DNA of 64,000 nucleotides from Pseudomonas syringae (GTDB taxonomy: Bacteria > Pseudomonadota > Gammaproteobacteria > Pseudomonadales > Pseudomonadaceae). Below, in pieces: positions 1-8,217 of the stretch (positions are counted from its first letter, which is position 1; every line of letters starts with the position of its first letter). The stretch lies in assembly GCF_023278085.1 (NCBI RefSeq), contig NZ_CP066265.1, forward strand, positions 5,359,501-5,423,500. The letters are read 5' to 3'. The position numbers and the translations under genes are program-made. The notes beneath the pieces are model-generated. The model was given only the letters and a program-made list of their open reading frames with translations. It had not been told where the DNA came from and searched no databases.

Positions 1-158
1 CCGAGTTCACCATGGGCCAGCGCGTGCAGCATGCGGTGTTCGGCGAAGGCGTGATCCTCAACTTCGAAGGTGCCGGCGCTCAGGCACGCGTGCAGGTCAA
101 CTTCGCCGATGGCAGCAAGTGGCTGATGATGGGGTATGCGAAGCTGGTGGCGTTGTAG
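1..158 (+). CDS. uvrD: UvrD/DNA helicase II, C-terminal end (partial)
   Basis: The frame is open from position 3 to a TAG at 156-158 and encodes about 51 C-terminal residues; the start lies outside the window. The tail contains GQRVQHAVFGEGVI, a substrate-like beta-strand stretch, and ends in KLVAL. This is the small C-terminal Tudor-like domain found after the helicase core in UvrD/PcrA, which binds RNA polymerase. UvrD itself is a 3'-5' SF1 helicase of nucleotide excision and mismatch repair. No motor motifs are visible because only the tail is present. The match to the UvrD tail is by memory of the family. Confidence 0.8.
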   Translation, partial: EFTMGQRVQHAVFGEGVILNFEGAGAQARVQVNFADGSKWLMMGYAKLVAL

Positions 159-592
159 GGTTCCGGGCTTGGGAAACGGGGCTCGGAGAGCTCTCTCGCT
201 CCCACGCTCATCGTTATTGACTATCGTGCCAATGCTCCGCGTTGGCATGTATTGGGTGACGCTCCGCGTCACAAATCTTCAGTCTGGCGAGACAGTGCGC
301 GTAAACGAAGCTCGGGCTTTAATGGTGCCTGCATCTCGTAAGGCCTGAATTCGGCGTCAACGCTCCAATGTGTGGCGCAGAGCGTCACGAACTGCATGCC
401 AACGCGGAGCATTGGCACGACAGGCATAACCATCATCCGCACGCTCCAGCGCAGGATTAATCACAAGACTTACGAAGCGCGCTGAAAAGTCCTACGCTGT
501 TTGTGTAAAAGTCCGAAACACTAACGCGCTGGTCATGTTGCCATCTGCTGTGCAACATGACGCGCGTGCAATCACCAAACGGGAATACCCTT
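159..592. other. Intergenic region with inverted extragenic palindromes
   Basis: This stretch of about 430 bases between uvrD and the Tim44-like gene has no convincing gene. It holds an inverted pair of extragenic palindromic repeats (listed separately) and, after about 430, the likely promoter region of the Tim44-like gene. No clear -10/-35 pair stands out by eye. Confidence 0.6.
205..423. repeat. Inverted pair of extragenic palindromic repeat units
   Basis: The unit at 213-273 reads TCGTGCCAATGCTCCGCG then TTGGCATG, followed by TGACGCTCCGCGTCA. The unit at 368-420 is nearly its reverse complement. Each unit combines two small palindromes built around GCTCCGCG. The same unit recurs near 20000 and 54300 and in more degenerate form near 6100 and 13600. 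They resemble the REP-type intergenic palindromes of pseudomonads, which are dispersed by a RAYT-type transposase elsewhere in the genome. Confidence 0.75.
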
Positions 593-1435
593 ATGCAACG
601 TTTTCTAAGCATCGCGATGGCGCTGTGCATCGGGCTCACCATGAGCCTGGATGTGAATGCCGCGCGCTTCGGTGGCGGCAAGAGCATGGGCTCGGCGCCT
701 ACGCATCAGGCGCGCCAGACCGCACCTTCCACGCCGGCAGCCGCACCTGGCGCTGCTGGCCGCCCTGCCCCTGCGGCAAGCGGCGCCTCGCGCTGGCTGG
801 GCCCATTGGCCGGTATCGCTGCCGGTGGCCTGCTCGCATCAATGTTCATGGGTGACGGCTTCAACGGCCTGCAACTGTTCGACATCCTGATCATGGGCCT
901 CATTGCCTTCCTGATCTTCCGCTTCATCGCACGTCGTCGTCAGCAGCAACAGCCGAAAATGGCCGCTGCCGGTGCACCGTACCAGCGTGAAGCCAGTCAG
1001 CCTGGGCAGAACCCGATTTTCGGCAGTTCGTCGCCTGCATCCGCTGCGCCAGTGATCAACGCACCGGCCTGGTTCAATGAGGAGCGCTTCCTGGAGGCGG
1101 CCCGTGGCCACTTTCAGGCGCTGCAGCAGCACTGGGACGCCAACGAAATGGACAAAATCGCCGAGTTCGTCACTCCGCAGATGCTGCAATTCCTGAAAAA
1201 GGAACGTGCGGATCTGGGCGACGGCTTCCAGTCGACCTTCATCGACAACCTCAGCGTACAGCTGGACGGCGTCGATGACCGTGCCGACAAGACCATCGCG
1301 ACCCTGACCTTCTCCGGCGTTTCCAAGACGTCGCGCTTTGACCAGGGCGAAGTGTTCAGCGAAAGCTGGAACATGGAACGACCACAAGGTGACAACCAGC
1401 CATGGCTGGTGGCAGGAATTCGCCAGAACGGTTGA
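593..1435 (+). CDS. Tim44-like domain protein with signal/anchor
   Basis: A protein of 280 residues. I start at the ATG at 593, which follows GGGAAT and gives a clean signal peptide (residues 1-23, MQRFLSIAMALCIGLTMS then VNA); an upstream in-frame ATG at 557 would destroy it. A low-complexity Ala/Pro/Gly region (about 25-65) is followed by hydrophobic stretches (about 68-85 and 90-110), a Gln-rich linker, and a Tim44-like domain from about 150 to the end (APAWFNEERFLEAARGHF onward). The Tim44 fold is found in mitochondrial import and in many bacterial envelope proteins of unknown role. It is monocistronic, with a strong terminator just downstream. Confidence 0.85.
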   Translation: MQRFLSIAMALCIGLTMSLDVNAARFGGGKSMGSAPTHQARQTAPSTPAAAPGAAGRPAPAASGASRWLGPLAGIAAGGLLASMFMGDGFNGLQLFDILIMGLIAFLIFRFIARRRQQQQPKMAAAGAPYQREASQPGQNPIFGSSSPASAAPVINAPAWFNEERFLEAARGHFQALQQHWDANEMDKIAEFVTPQMLQFLKKERADLGDGFQSTFIDNLSVQLDGVDDRADKTIATLTFSGVSKTSRFDQGEVFSESWNMERPQGDNQPWLVAGIRQNG

Positions 1436-1459
1436 ACCAGATTCCGTTCTCGCGTTCAG

Positions 1460-1487
1460 AACCCCGGACATGTCCGGGGTTTTTTGT
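1460..1487 (+). terminator. Rho-independent terminator after the Tim44-like gene
   Basis: A near-perfect stem AACCCCGGACA/TGTCCGGGGTT is followed by a run of T on the plus strand, 25 bases after the stop codon. Confidence 0.9.
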
Positions 1488-1566
1488 TTATCCGTTCGGA
1501 TAGTTATTTTGAGAAAGGCTTTACGCTACTGTATAACCCGCGCCATCAAGTGAGAGGAGCTGTGTC

Positions 1567-1974
1567 GTGGAAGAAGTCATTGAACAACTGCGTGAAGCAA
1601 ACGAGCCGGTCCCGGTTCCGCTTGAACTGCCTGACGAAGACCTGCTGGTCGAGATCGAGGAACAGCTGTTCATCAATATTCCGTTCGTCTTCAAGGAGTT
1701 TCTCCTGACGGTCAGCGATGTGGTGTATGGCAGCCTTGAGCCCGTCACAGTGACTGATCCGCAGTCGCACACCTACCTGCCGGAAGTCTGTGCTACCGCC
1801 TGGGATCTGGGCGTACCGCGCGAGCTGATTCCGATCTGCCAGGACGGTGACGATTATTACTGCGTCGAGGAAGACGGCACCGTGCTGCTGTGGTCTGCCG
1901 AGGAAGAGCTGGTCACTGAAGACAGCTGGGAATCGGTCTGGCATTGGGCGCGGGATGTCTGGCTGGAAAGCTGA
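1567..1974 (+). CDS. SMI1/KNR4-family protein
   Basis: A protein of 135 residues, very acidic, with a GTG start at 1567 preceded by GAGAGGAGCT. The segment LEEQLF..PFVFKEFLLTVSD and the later WDLGVPRELIPICQDGDDYYCV match the SMI1/KNR4 (SUKH) fold: a short helix-loop that places the chain, then D-G-D-x-Y-C strands. SUKH proteins often act as immunity proteins for contact-dependent toxins, but solitary ones such as this are common in pseudomonads and have no proven job. No toxin gene is adjacent. It converges on the antiporter gene; a short hairpin (CCGGGC/GCCCGG, about 2021-2037) overlaps that gene's end. Confidence 0.8.
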   Translation: MEEVIEQLREANEPVPVPLELPDEDLLVEIEEQLFINIPFVFKEFLLTVSDVVYGSLEPVTVTDPQSHTYLPEVCATAWDLGVPRELIPICQDGDDYYCVEEDGTVLLWSAEEELVTEDSWESVWHWARDVWLES

Positions 1975-2026
1975 GACACCCCTGCCGCATCGACTGAAGG
2001 TAACGGCTGCAAAAAGATCGCCGGGC

Positions 2027-3790
2027 TCAATGCCCGGATGATTCCGGGTTGTTACCCAAGGTCTCCAGCAGCGCGATCTGCATCCGCGTATGCACGCGGA
2101 TCAGCCAGCGCCACAGCAATGCGGCGACCAGCGCGGCGACCAGAGCAACCACCAGCAACAATTCGCTGGCTGGCAGAATGCTCGCCGACAGCGCCGCCAG
2201 CATCACGAAGATCACCGCCAGCGACAACAGCGGGATCACTTCCGCCACCACCTTGCGCACGCGCACGGTGTGTCGGCCGGCCATCTCGGGCTTGACACCC
2301 ATCTCCGCCAGCAGCATCGACAGCGCCTTGAGCTTGCGATACGCCGCGATCAGAAACGGCAGCGACAGCAGCAGCGCAGCACCACAGATCCACGCCTTCT
2401 GATGACTGACATCGGTCACCCACTCGCTCATATAGCCGCCAAGATGTTCAGCGAAGTAGCCGCCGCTGAAAAAGATCCCCATCACCAGCGCCAGATTGAC
2501 CCCCACCTGCAGCAGAATCCGTCGAATCATCCCGGCAAGCACGGCGCTCTGTCCTTGCGGCTGAATGCTGCGCAGCCATTCGCCATACATGTCGAACACC
2601 CTCGCCACTCGCCGGGGCATGATTGCCGCCAGCTTGAGCGACAACGGATCGGCGCCGCGAATCAGATAGGGGGTCAGCAAGGTGGTGATGGCCGAGACGG
2701 CAACAGCCACCGGATACAGAAAGTCGCTTGTGACCTGTAGCGTCATACCCAGCGCCGCGATGATGAAGGAAAATTCGCCAATCTGGGACAGCCCCATGCC
2801 CACGCGCAGTGAGGTACGGCCGTCATTGCCAGCGATAAATGCCCCGAGACCGCAGGACAACATCTTGCCCAGCACCACTGCAACGGTGATGACCGCGATA
2901 GGCCAGGCATATTCCAGCAGAATTTTCGGGTCGATCATCAGGCCGATGGCGACGAAGAAGATGGCGCTGAACATGTCCCGGATCGGCTCGATCAAGCGCT
3001 CGATCTTCAGCAGCTCACGCGACTCGGCCATGATCGCGCCGATCAGAAACGCGCCCAGCACCATGCTGTATTCCAGCTTGACCACCAGCAGGCAGAAGCC
3101 GAAACAGAGGCCCAACACAGTGATCAGCAGCATCTCGTTGCTTTCAAACCTGGCGACGTAGGACAGCAACCGGGGAACCAGCAGAATCCCGATCACCAGC
3201 GCTACGATCATGAACAGCGACAACTTGCCGACTGTGGAAAACACTTCGCCCGAACTGACCGAGCCACTGACCGCAATGCCGGACAGCAGCGCGATAATGC
3301 CGATGCCGAGGATGTCTTCGACAATCAGCACGCCGAAGATCAGCTGCGCGAAGTGCTGGTTTTTCATCTTCAGGTCATTGAGCGCCTTGACGATAATGGT
3401 GGTCGAGGAAATCGCCAGAATCGCGCCGAGAAACAGCGAATCCATGGTTTTCCAGCCGAAGAACTGACCGATCTCATAGCCGATCCAGATCATCAGGGCG
3501 ATTTCGAGGAACGCCGCGATGAATGCCGTGGCACCGACCTTGAACAGCTTGCGCAGACTGAATTCCAGCCCCAGACAGAACATCAGAAAGATGACCCCGA
3601 GCTCTGCCAGGGTTTTGATGGTGCCTTCGTCGTGGATCAGGCTGACCGGTGGCGTGTGCGGGCCGATAATGAATCCGGCGACGATATAGCCCAGAACCAC
3701 CGGCTGCCTGAGACGATGAAACAGAATGGTCACCACACCGGCCACCAGCATGATCACTGCCAGATCCTGAATGAAATTGATGGCATGCAT
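2027..3790 (-). CDS. CPA2-family monovalent cation:proton antiporter
   Basis: A protein of 587 residues. I start at the ATG at 3790 because AAGGAG lies 10 bases upstream; an in-frame upstream extension adds a non-conserved 23 residues. Residues 1-385 form the Na+/H+ exchanger membrane domain with about 12 hydrophobic segments, including LIFGVLIVEDILGIGIIALL and GMGLSQIGEFSFIIAALG, typical of KefB/YbaL-type antiporters. A further group of hydrophobic helices follows (about 430-560), but no TrkA-N nucleotide-binding domain is seen, so the usual KefB-type gating module is missing. It probably exchanges K+ or Na+ for H+ at the inner membrane; the ion cannot be told from sequence. It is transcribed alone, divergent from the thioesterase gene. 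Confidence 0.85.
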   Translation of the reverse strand: MHAINFIQDLAVIMLVAGVVTILFHRLRQPVVLGYIVAGFIIGPHTPPVSLIHDEGTIKTLAELGVIFLMFCLGLEFSLRKLFKVGATAFIAAFLEIALMIWIGYEIGQFFGWKTMDSLFLGAILAISSTTIIVKALNDLKMKNQHFAQLIFGVLIVEDILGIGIIALLSGIAVSGSVSSGEVFSTVGKLSLFMIVALVIGILLVPRLLSYVARFESNEMLLITVLGLCFGFCLLVVKLEYSMVLGAFLIGAIMAESRELLKIERLIEPIRDMFSAIFFVAIGLMIDPKILLEYAWPIAVITVAVVLGKMLSCGLGAFIAGNDGRTSLRVGMGLSQIGEFSFIIAALGMTLQVTSDFLYPVAVAVSAITTLLTPYLIRGADPLSLKLAAIMPRRVARVFDMYGEWLRSIQPQGQSAVLAGMIRRILLQVGVNLALVMGIFFSGGYFAEHLGGYMSEWVTDVSHQKAWICGAALLLSLPFLIAAYRKLKALSMLLAEMGVKPEMAGRHTVRVRKVVAEVIPLLSLAVIFVMLAALSASILPASELLLVVALVAALVAALLWRWLIRVHTRMQIALLETLGNNPESSGH

Positions 3791-3893
3791 GGCGGCGAAG
3801 CTCCTTGTGAAGATGACGCCCTGCACCGATATCGCCACACCGTTTGAGGTGTCAGCCACTCAGTTCGTCATCAAAATCCGATTAAAACGTAGG

Positions 3894-3917
3894 AAAAAAC
3901 CCGATCCACGGGTTTTT
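3894..3917. terminator. Bidirectional terminator-like hairpin in a divergent promoter region
   Basis: The sequence A6-CCCG-ATCCA-CGGG-T5 forms a short stem flanked by A and T runs, so it has terminator shape on both strands. It lies between two divergent genes, about 100 bases upstream of the antiporter start, where no gene end is expected. It could be a leader attenuator or the end of a small RNA. Confidence 0.5.
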
Positions 3918-4082
3918 GCAGGTTATCACTGCCCCCTTCGACATAAAGCCGGTGCAATATATGGAAACAGATAGTTATCCAGCGTGACGGCCGCCTGCCT
4001 TCCAGCGTCCCGATAACTGTTGCAAGCCCTTCCAGGCGCCAGCATAGGCGCCCTTTGAACACCTTGACCGTGTGAGTACGCT

Positions 4083-4568
4083 ATGGAACCCGGAAACGCC
4101 CAGCTGTCGATGACTGTATTGATGACCCCGGACATGGCCAACTTCTCTGGCAATGTACACGGCGGTACGTTGCTCAAGTACCTCGATGAAGTCGCCTACG
4201 CGTGCGCCAGCCGCTACGCCGGTCGTTATGTGGTGACCCTGTCCGTGGACCAGGTGATTTTCCGTGAGCCGGTGCATGTCGGCGAACTGGTGACCTTTCT
4301 GGCATCGGTCAACTACACCGGCAACACATCGATGGAGGTCGGCATCAAGGTGGTGACCGAAAATATCCGCGAGCGCTCGGTACGCCACTCCAACAGTTGC
4401 TTTTTCACCATGGTCGCCGTGGACGACAACCGCAAACCTGCCAGCGTGCCGCCTCTGGAACCGGAGTCTGCCGATGCGAAGCGTCGTTATATCCAGGCGC
4501 AGCAACGCCGCCAGATTCGTCAGGAACTGGAAAAGCGTTATCAGGACATCAAGGAAGAGGCGCTATAA
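4083..4568 (+). CDS. Acyl-CoA thioesterase, hotdog fold
   Basis: A protein of 161 residues with the single-hotdog thioesterase pattern: N-V-H-G-G-T-L-L near residue 24, LDEVAYACASRYAG about ten residues later, and a final strand SCFFTMVAVD. The Asn and Asp of these motifs are the expected catalytic residues of the YciA/acyl-CoA thioester hydrolase group. It would hydrolyse acyl-CoA to free acid and CoA in the cytoplasm; chain length cannot be deduced. The C-terminal 30 residues are a charged helix (RRYIQAQQRRQIRQELEKR). It is monocistronic and ends in a strong stem-loop shared with convergent pdxY. Confidence 0.9.
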   Translation: MEPGNAQLSMTVLMTPDMANFSGNVHGGTLLKYLDEVAYACASRYAGRYVVTLSVDQVIFREPVHVGELVTFLASVNYTGNTSMEVGIKVVTENIRERSVRHSNSCFFTMVAVDDNRKPASVPPLEPESADAKRRYIQAQQRRQIRQELEKRYQDIKEEAL

Positions 4569-4572
4569 GCAT

Positions 4573-4600
4573 CTGGCTCAGGCAGCAATGCCTGAGCCAG
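4573..4600. terminator. Stem-loop between convergent genes
   Basis: A perfect 12-bp stem CTGGCTCAGGCA/TGCCTGAGCCAG with loop GCAA lies between the thioesterase stop and the pdxY stop. There is no T run, so it may protect transcript ends rather than act as a classical terminator. Confidence 0.6.
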
Positions 4601-4616
4601 TGGACGTGCCCGGAGC

Positions 4617-5483
4617 TTACAAACGCACGGCTTCGAACTTCACCCGTGGATGCGCGATGCGATCCTGGGCGCGGACCAGTTCCAGCTCGTAGCTGCCGCA
4701 GGCCTGGGTTTCCAGGAGTACTTCGTGGACCGCCGCTGCGGTGAATTCGAATGCGGCGACCAGATCGTCGCCCAACAGAACCCGCGACAGAAACAACCCG
4801 GACGTCAGGTCGCCCACACCGACCGGCTGGCGGGGGAAGGCCAGCAGCGGACGGCGCAGGTGCCAGCTTGAGTCGGCAGTAACAAGCAGCATTTCAAAAC
4901 CATCGGCGGTCTTGCCCGGGTAATCGAGGTGTTTGACCACCACCGCTTTAGGGCCGCGCGCCAACAGCGCACGTGCCATCGCCAGACAGTCGAGCAGTGA
5001 TTCGGGCTTGCGGCCCGAGAAACTGTCCAGCTCCAGTTGATTAGGGCACATGAAGTCAGCCATCGCGGCGGCCTCTTCCAGCAGGAAGTCACCGACTTCC
5101 GGGGCGACGATGCAGCCTTTTTCAGGATGGCCCATCACCGGGTCACACAGGTAAAGCGCCTTGGGGTTGGCCGCCTTGATGCGCGCCACGCCCGTCAGGA
5201 TCGCCCGACCCTGCGCCGCACTGCCCAGATACCCGGACAGCACGGCATCGCAGTTGCCCAGCTCGCCAATCGCGGCAATGCCGTCGATCAGCGCGGGGAT
5301 CTGCTGCGGGGCCAGCACTTCGCCCGTCCACTGCTTGTATTGCGTGTGATTGGAGAACTGAACCGTGTTGAGCGGCCAGACATTGACCCCGATTCGCTGC
5401 ATCGGGAACACCGCTGCGCTATTGCCGGCGTGGCCGAACACCACATGGGACTGAATGGCGAGCAAGTGGGGCGTACGTTTCAT
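4617..5483 (-). CDS. pdxY: Pyridoxal kinase PdxY
   Basis: A protein of 288 residues, the usual PdxY length, starting at [20 protein letters not shown]. It phosphorylates pyridoxal with ATP to give pyridoxal 5'-phosphate in the B6 salvage pathway. Visible features are the ribokinase-superfamily substrate loop near the start ([17 protein letters not shown]), [13 protein letters not shown] with the conserved Asp-Pro-Val-Met, and the anion-hole motif [17 protein letters not shown] near residue 220, which contains the catalytic Asp. An in-frame upstream extension is ignored because the homologous start fits the ATG at 5483. It stands alone, convergent with the thioesterase gene. Confidence 0.95.
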   Translation of the reverse strand: MKRTPHLLAIQSHVVFGHAGNSAAVFPMQRIGVNVWPLNTVQFSNHTQYKQWTGEVLAPQQIPALIDGIAAIGELGNCDAVLSGYLGSAAQGRAILTGVARIKAANPKALYLCDPVMGHPEKGCIVAPEVGDFLLEEAAAMADFMCPNQLELDSFSGRKPESLLDCLAMARALLARGPKAVVVKHLDYPGKTADGFEMLLVTADSSWHLRRPLLAFPRQPVGVGDLTSGLFLSRVLLGDDLVAAFEFTAAAVHEVLLETQACGSYELELVRAQDRIAHPRVKFEAVRL

Positions 5484-5600
5484 GGGTGTGGAATCCTGAA
5501 CACGATGCAAATGCAGTAATGAGAAATATAAGTTGCGCAGTATGGCTGTAAATCACTCCGGGCAGTTAAGCTGGTCGCTCCTTTGTTGGAGCACCCTGTC

Positions 5601-5993
5601 ATGCTGACCCTGGGAAATATCTTCGTGCTGATGCTGTTCGCAAGCGCTGCGGCCTGGTGGTGGCACGCCCATGGTCTGCGCGAAAAAGCGCTGGCACGCG
5701 TGAAACAGCATTGCGCACGCCTCGAACTCCAGCTCCTGGACGACGCCGTCGCCCTGCGCCGTCTGACCTTCGCCCGCGACGCGCAAGGCCGCAAGCGTCT
5801 GGCCCGCGTCTACGCGTTCGAGTTCACCGTGACCGGCGAACAACGTCACCCCGGCACCATCACCATGTTCGGCGCCCACACCGCGCAAATCGAACTGGCA
5901 CCCTATCCGTTTGAGATAAAAACGCCGCCGCCCAGCGCGGAAATCATTCAAATGAGTGAGTGGCGTCAATCGCATCAGAAGTGGAAGCAGTAG
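5601..5993 (+). CDS. DUF3301 family membrane-anchored protein
   Basis: A protein of 130 residues with a single N-terminal membrane helix (LTLGNIFVLMLFASAAAWWW), then a soluble domain with HGLREKALARVKQHC and RVYAFEFTVTG. These are the hallmarks of the DUF3301 family of gamma-proteobacterial proteins, whose function is unknown. The start at 5601 is chosen because TTGGAG sits about 9 bases upstream. It is divergent from pdxY with about 115 bases between them. Confidence 0.85.
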   Translation: MLTLGNIFVLMLFASAAAWWWHAHGLREKALARVKQHCARLELQLLDDAVALRRLTFARDAQGRKRLARVYAFEFTVTGEQRHPGTITMFGAHTAQIELAPYPFEIKTPPPSAEIIQMSEWRQSHQKWKQ

Positions 5994-6024
5994 CCGGGCA
6001 CGACTCTTGTTATCAGGCTCTTCT

Positions 6025-6160
6025 CGTTCCCAGGATCCGCGTGGTAATGCATTTCATGACGCTCTCGCTGGAGCGTGAGGAACGATGATCGCAACGATCG
6101 TGCGACGCTCCGCGTCGACATGCTGTTCTGGACGCTCAGCGTCCGAGGGTGAGCCAGCAG
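6025..6160. repeat. Degenerate extragenic palindromes
   Basis: The region between the DUF3301 gene and the COG0523 gene carries GACGCTCTCGCTGGAGCGTGAGG, CGACGCTCCGCGTCG and GGACGCTCAGCGTCC, each palindromic and related to the repeat units at 205-423 and 54217-54345. Confidence 0.6.
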
Positions 6161-6164
6161 CCCG

Positions 6165-7136
6165 TCAAATCAGGCAACTCGCCAGCTGCGCCTGTAACTT
6201 ATCCACATCCTGCGGCGCAGAAAAGATCAATTCCAGACGTGAGTCCTGCTGCCATTCGCTGACTTGCCACGCAATCGGTGCGCCATCAAGCACGTTGGCT
6301 GAATACCAGCCTGCCGGGCTGTGGATAACCATCTTCGCCCTCCGCCACATCAGGCTTTCCAGCCATTGCAGCAGGCGTTGCAGGTCGAACGGTTGCGACG
6401 GATGCCAGCGCCAGCCAATGCTCCAGCCTTCGGCACTGTTCTGACTCAGGCAAATAGGCACACGCGGATCAGTCCACAGCGCAGGCAACTCGCCGATACT
6501 CTTAGGTAACGTCAGGTTATCCACAGCCTGTTTATCCACCGCCACACCCTCGATAAAGCCAGGCAAGCGAGCCAGCGGCAATTCCCCGTGCCGGGTCCAG
6601 AACACTGTGTGTGCCTTCAATTGCGCTGACAACGCTTGGCGCAAGGCATCGTCCAGTTGCTCGGACTTGTTCATCACCACCAACCCTGCCCCCGCCAGCG
6701 CCTCCTGTTGCGTGGGTGGCAACGGCTGGCCTGCGGCCATTGACGCGGCATCCAGCACCATCACACTAGGCTGAACCGTCAGCACACCACGCCATGGCGC
6801 TTCGCGCAGTTGGGCCATCAGTTGTGCCGGATGGCCCAAGCCCGAGGGTTCGATCAATAAACGATCAGGCCGGGCCTTACGCAGCAAGCGTCCCAGGCCT
6901 ATCTGGAACGGCACACCGTTGACACAACACAGGCAGCCGCCAGCCACTTCGCCAAGTGCGATACCATCGGCAGACGTGCTCATCAGCGCCGCATCCAGAC
7001 CGATCTGTCCGAACTCGTTGATCAGTATCGCCCAGCGTTCATTGGCGGGTCTCTGCGCCAGCAGACGCTTGATCAGGCTGGTCTTGCCGGCGCCGAGCGG
7101 GCCGCCGATGACGTGCGTGGGGATGTTCTGCAGCAT
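6165..7136 (-). CDS. COG0523 (CobW/YjiA-like) metal-chaperone GTPase
   Basis: A protein of 323 residues from the ATG at 7136. The upstream frame is open but has no family-like sequence. It shows the G3E GTPase plan: Walker A GGPLGAGKTS at 11-20, the metal-binding C-x-C-C motif at residues 68-71 (GGCLCC), EPSGLGHP as the switch region, MNKSEQL as the base-recognition loop (NKxD has become NKSE), and a CobW C-terminal domain. Members bind Zn, Co or Ni and are thought to deliver metal to client enzymes. No Zur-like box was found directly upstream, unlike zigA 1 kb away, so it may not be zinc-regulated. Three exact DnaA-box sequences lie inside the gene. Confidence 0.9.
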   Translation of the reverse strand: MLQNIPTHVIGGPLGAGKTSLIKRLLAQRPANERWAILINEFGQIGLDAALMSTSADGIALGEVAGGCLCCVNGVPFQIGLGRLLRKARPDRLLIEPSGLGHPAQLMAQLREAPWRGVLTVQPSVMVLDAASMAAGQPLPPTQQEALAGAGLVVMNKSEQLDDALRQALSAQLKAHTVFWTRHGELPLARLPGFIEGVAVDKQAVDNLTLPKSIGELPALWTDPRVPICLSQNSAEGWSIGWRWHPSQPFDLQRLLQWLESLMWRRAKMVIHSPAGWYSANVLDGAPIAWQVSEWQQDSRLELIFSAPQDVDKLQAQLASCLI

Positions 7137-7188
7137 GGGATCACTTTTAAAGAGTGCGTGGGTCATTGAAGAGCAAGGAAAGGTAGCG

Positions 7189-7560
7189 ATGCAAGTGATA
7201 CAGCTGACTGCTCGCCTGGCGCTGATGCTGCTGGCTATGTCTCCAGTTACGGCGTGGGCCGAGGCGTGCCTGGTGCACAGCCAGGCCGAGCGGCTCGATG
7301 TCAAAGTCTGCCAGGAAAATATCAACATCCCGGCCAGCCTGTTCAAAGACGGCTTCTGCCAGCCACAGCTGACCGGACAGCAGACCGAGACAACCTACTC
7401 GGCGCAATGCCCGACGGGTGCTTTCGGCGTCTGCCGTAACGCGCAGGTCGCCAATATGCCTTACCGCGAAAACATCCACTATTACGGCGTTGCCCGTGAC
7501 GCGCTGTACCTCAAGCCCTTTTGCGAAGGCCAGAGCAAGGGCCAGTGGATAACGCCGTAA
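7189..7560 (+). CDS. Small secreted protein of unknown function
   Basis: A protein of 123 residues with a signal peptide (MQVIQLTARLALMLLAMSPVTAWA, cleaved near 24) and six cysteines in the mature part, suggesting disulfides in the periplasm. The start at 7189 follows AAGGAAAGGTAGC. I do not recognise a domain; it begins ACLVHSQAERLDVKVCQENINIP and has a central QCPTGAFGVC. It is divergent from the COG0523 gene with only about 50 bases between starts and converges on the DUF1826 gene. Confidence 0.75.
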   Translation: MQVIQLTARLALMLLAMSPVTAWAEACLVHSQAERLDVKVCQENINIPASLFKDGFCQPQLTGQQTETTYSAQCPTGAFGVCRNAQVANMPYRENIHYYGVARDALYLKPFCEGQSKGQWITP

Positions 7561-7566
7561 CGCGCT

Positions 7567-8217
7567 TTATGCCAGCCAGTCCAGGGTCAGAATCAGCCTG
7601 CGCTCGTTACGCGCCACCGGCGGCGAACGGTGGATCAGGCCGAAGCCTTCATTGCCGTGCCAGCGCTCGCCCTTGAGCAATGCCACGTCGCCGCTGCCCA
7701 TCTGTTGAATGTGCGCAGGATCGCTCGGCTCGGCGTCTGCACGCCCCAGCTGTTTGCGGTCCAGCACGTCTTCCTTGAGCCATTGGCTGCCAATCCCGCC
7801 GTAGGTAGTGATCAGGCGCACCGGCACGTGATCGACGTGGAAACGCGGGCACATGGCCTTGTCGAGCACGCGCAGCCGTAACCCGACACATTCAGCGCCC
7901 AGCAGACAGGCGTAGGCGCTTACCAGCCATGACACATCGGTGATGAAACCTTCATAGCCGTGCAGATCGGCATACGCCGACGCCAGTGTGCGCAGATCCG
8001 GCTCGACGTCGCCCCCCTTCACATCCAGCGTCAACGCCTCGGCGAGCGGCTCGCCCATCGATAGCAGCAACGCACTGAAGTCGACAATGTGCGCAGGCAA
8101 CTGGCGCTGCCAGAGCGCAAGATTCACGCCCTCTTCGACGATCTCGCTCAACACCTCGGGCGTATCGCCCTGTGTCTGCCGAACCGATGGCCGAGGTTTA
8201 AACCGATACGCGAGCAT
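7567..8217 (-). CDS. DUF1826 family protein
   Basis: A protein of 216 residues. The start ATG at 8217 shares one base with the TGA stop of zigA (TGATG), so the two are translationally coupled. The sequence contains FHVDHVPVRLITTYGGIGSQWL and ends RNERRLILTLDWLA. The H-x-D and distant His/Arg spacing resemble a double-stranded beta-helix dioxygenase, but this is inference; the family has no proven activity. Genes of this family commonly follow zigA-type GTPases, which suggests a role in low-zinc physiology as a client or helper. Confidence 0.85.
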   Translation of the reverse strand: MLAYRFKPRPSVRQTQGDTPEVLSEIVEEGVNLALWQRQLPAHIVDFSALLLSMGEPLAEALTLDVKGGDVEPDLRTLASAYADLHGYEGFITDVSWLVSAYACLLGAECVGLRLRVLDKAMCPRFHVDHVPVRLITTYGGIGSQWLKEDVLDRKQLGRADAEPSDPAHIQQMGSGDVALLKGERWHGNEGFGLIHRSPPVARNERRLILTLDWLA

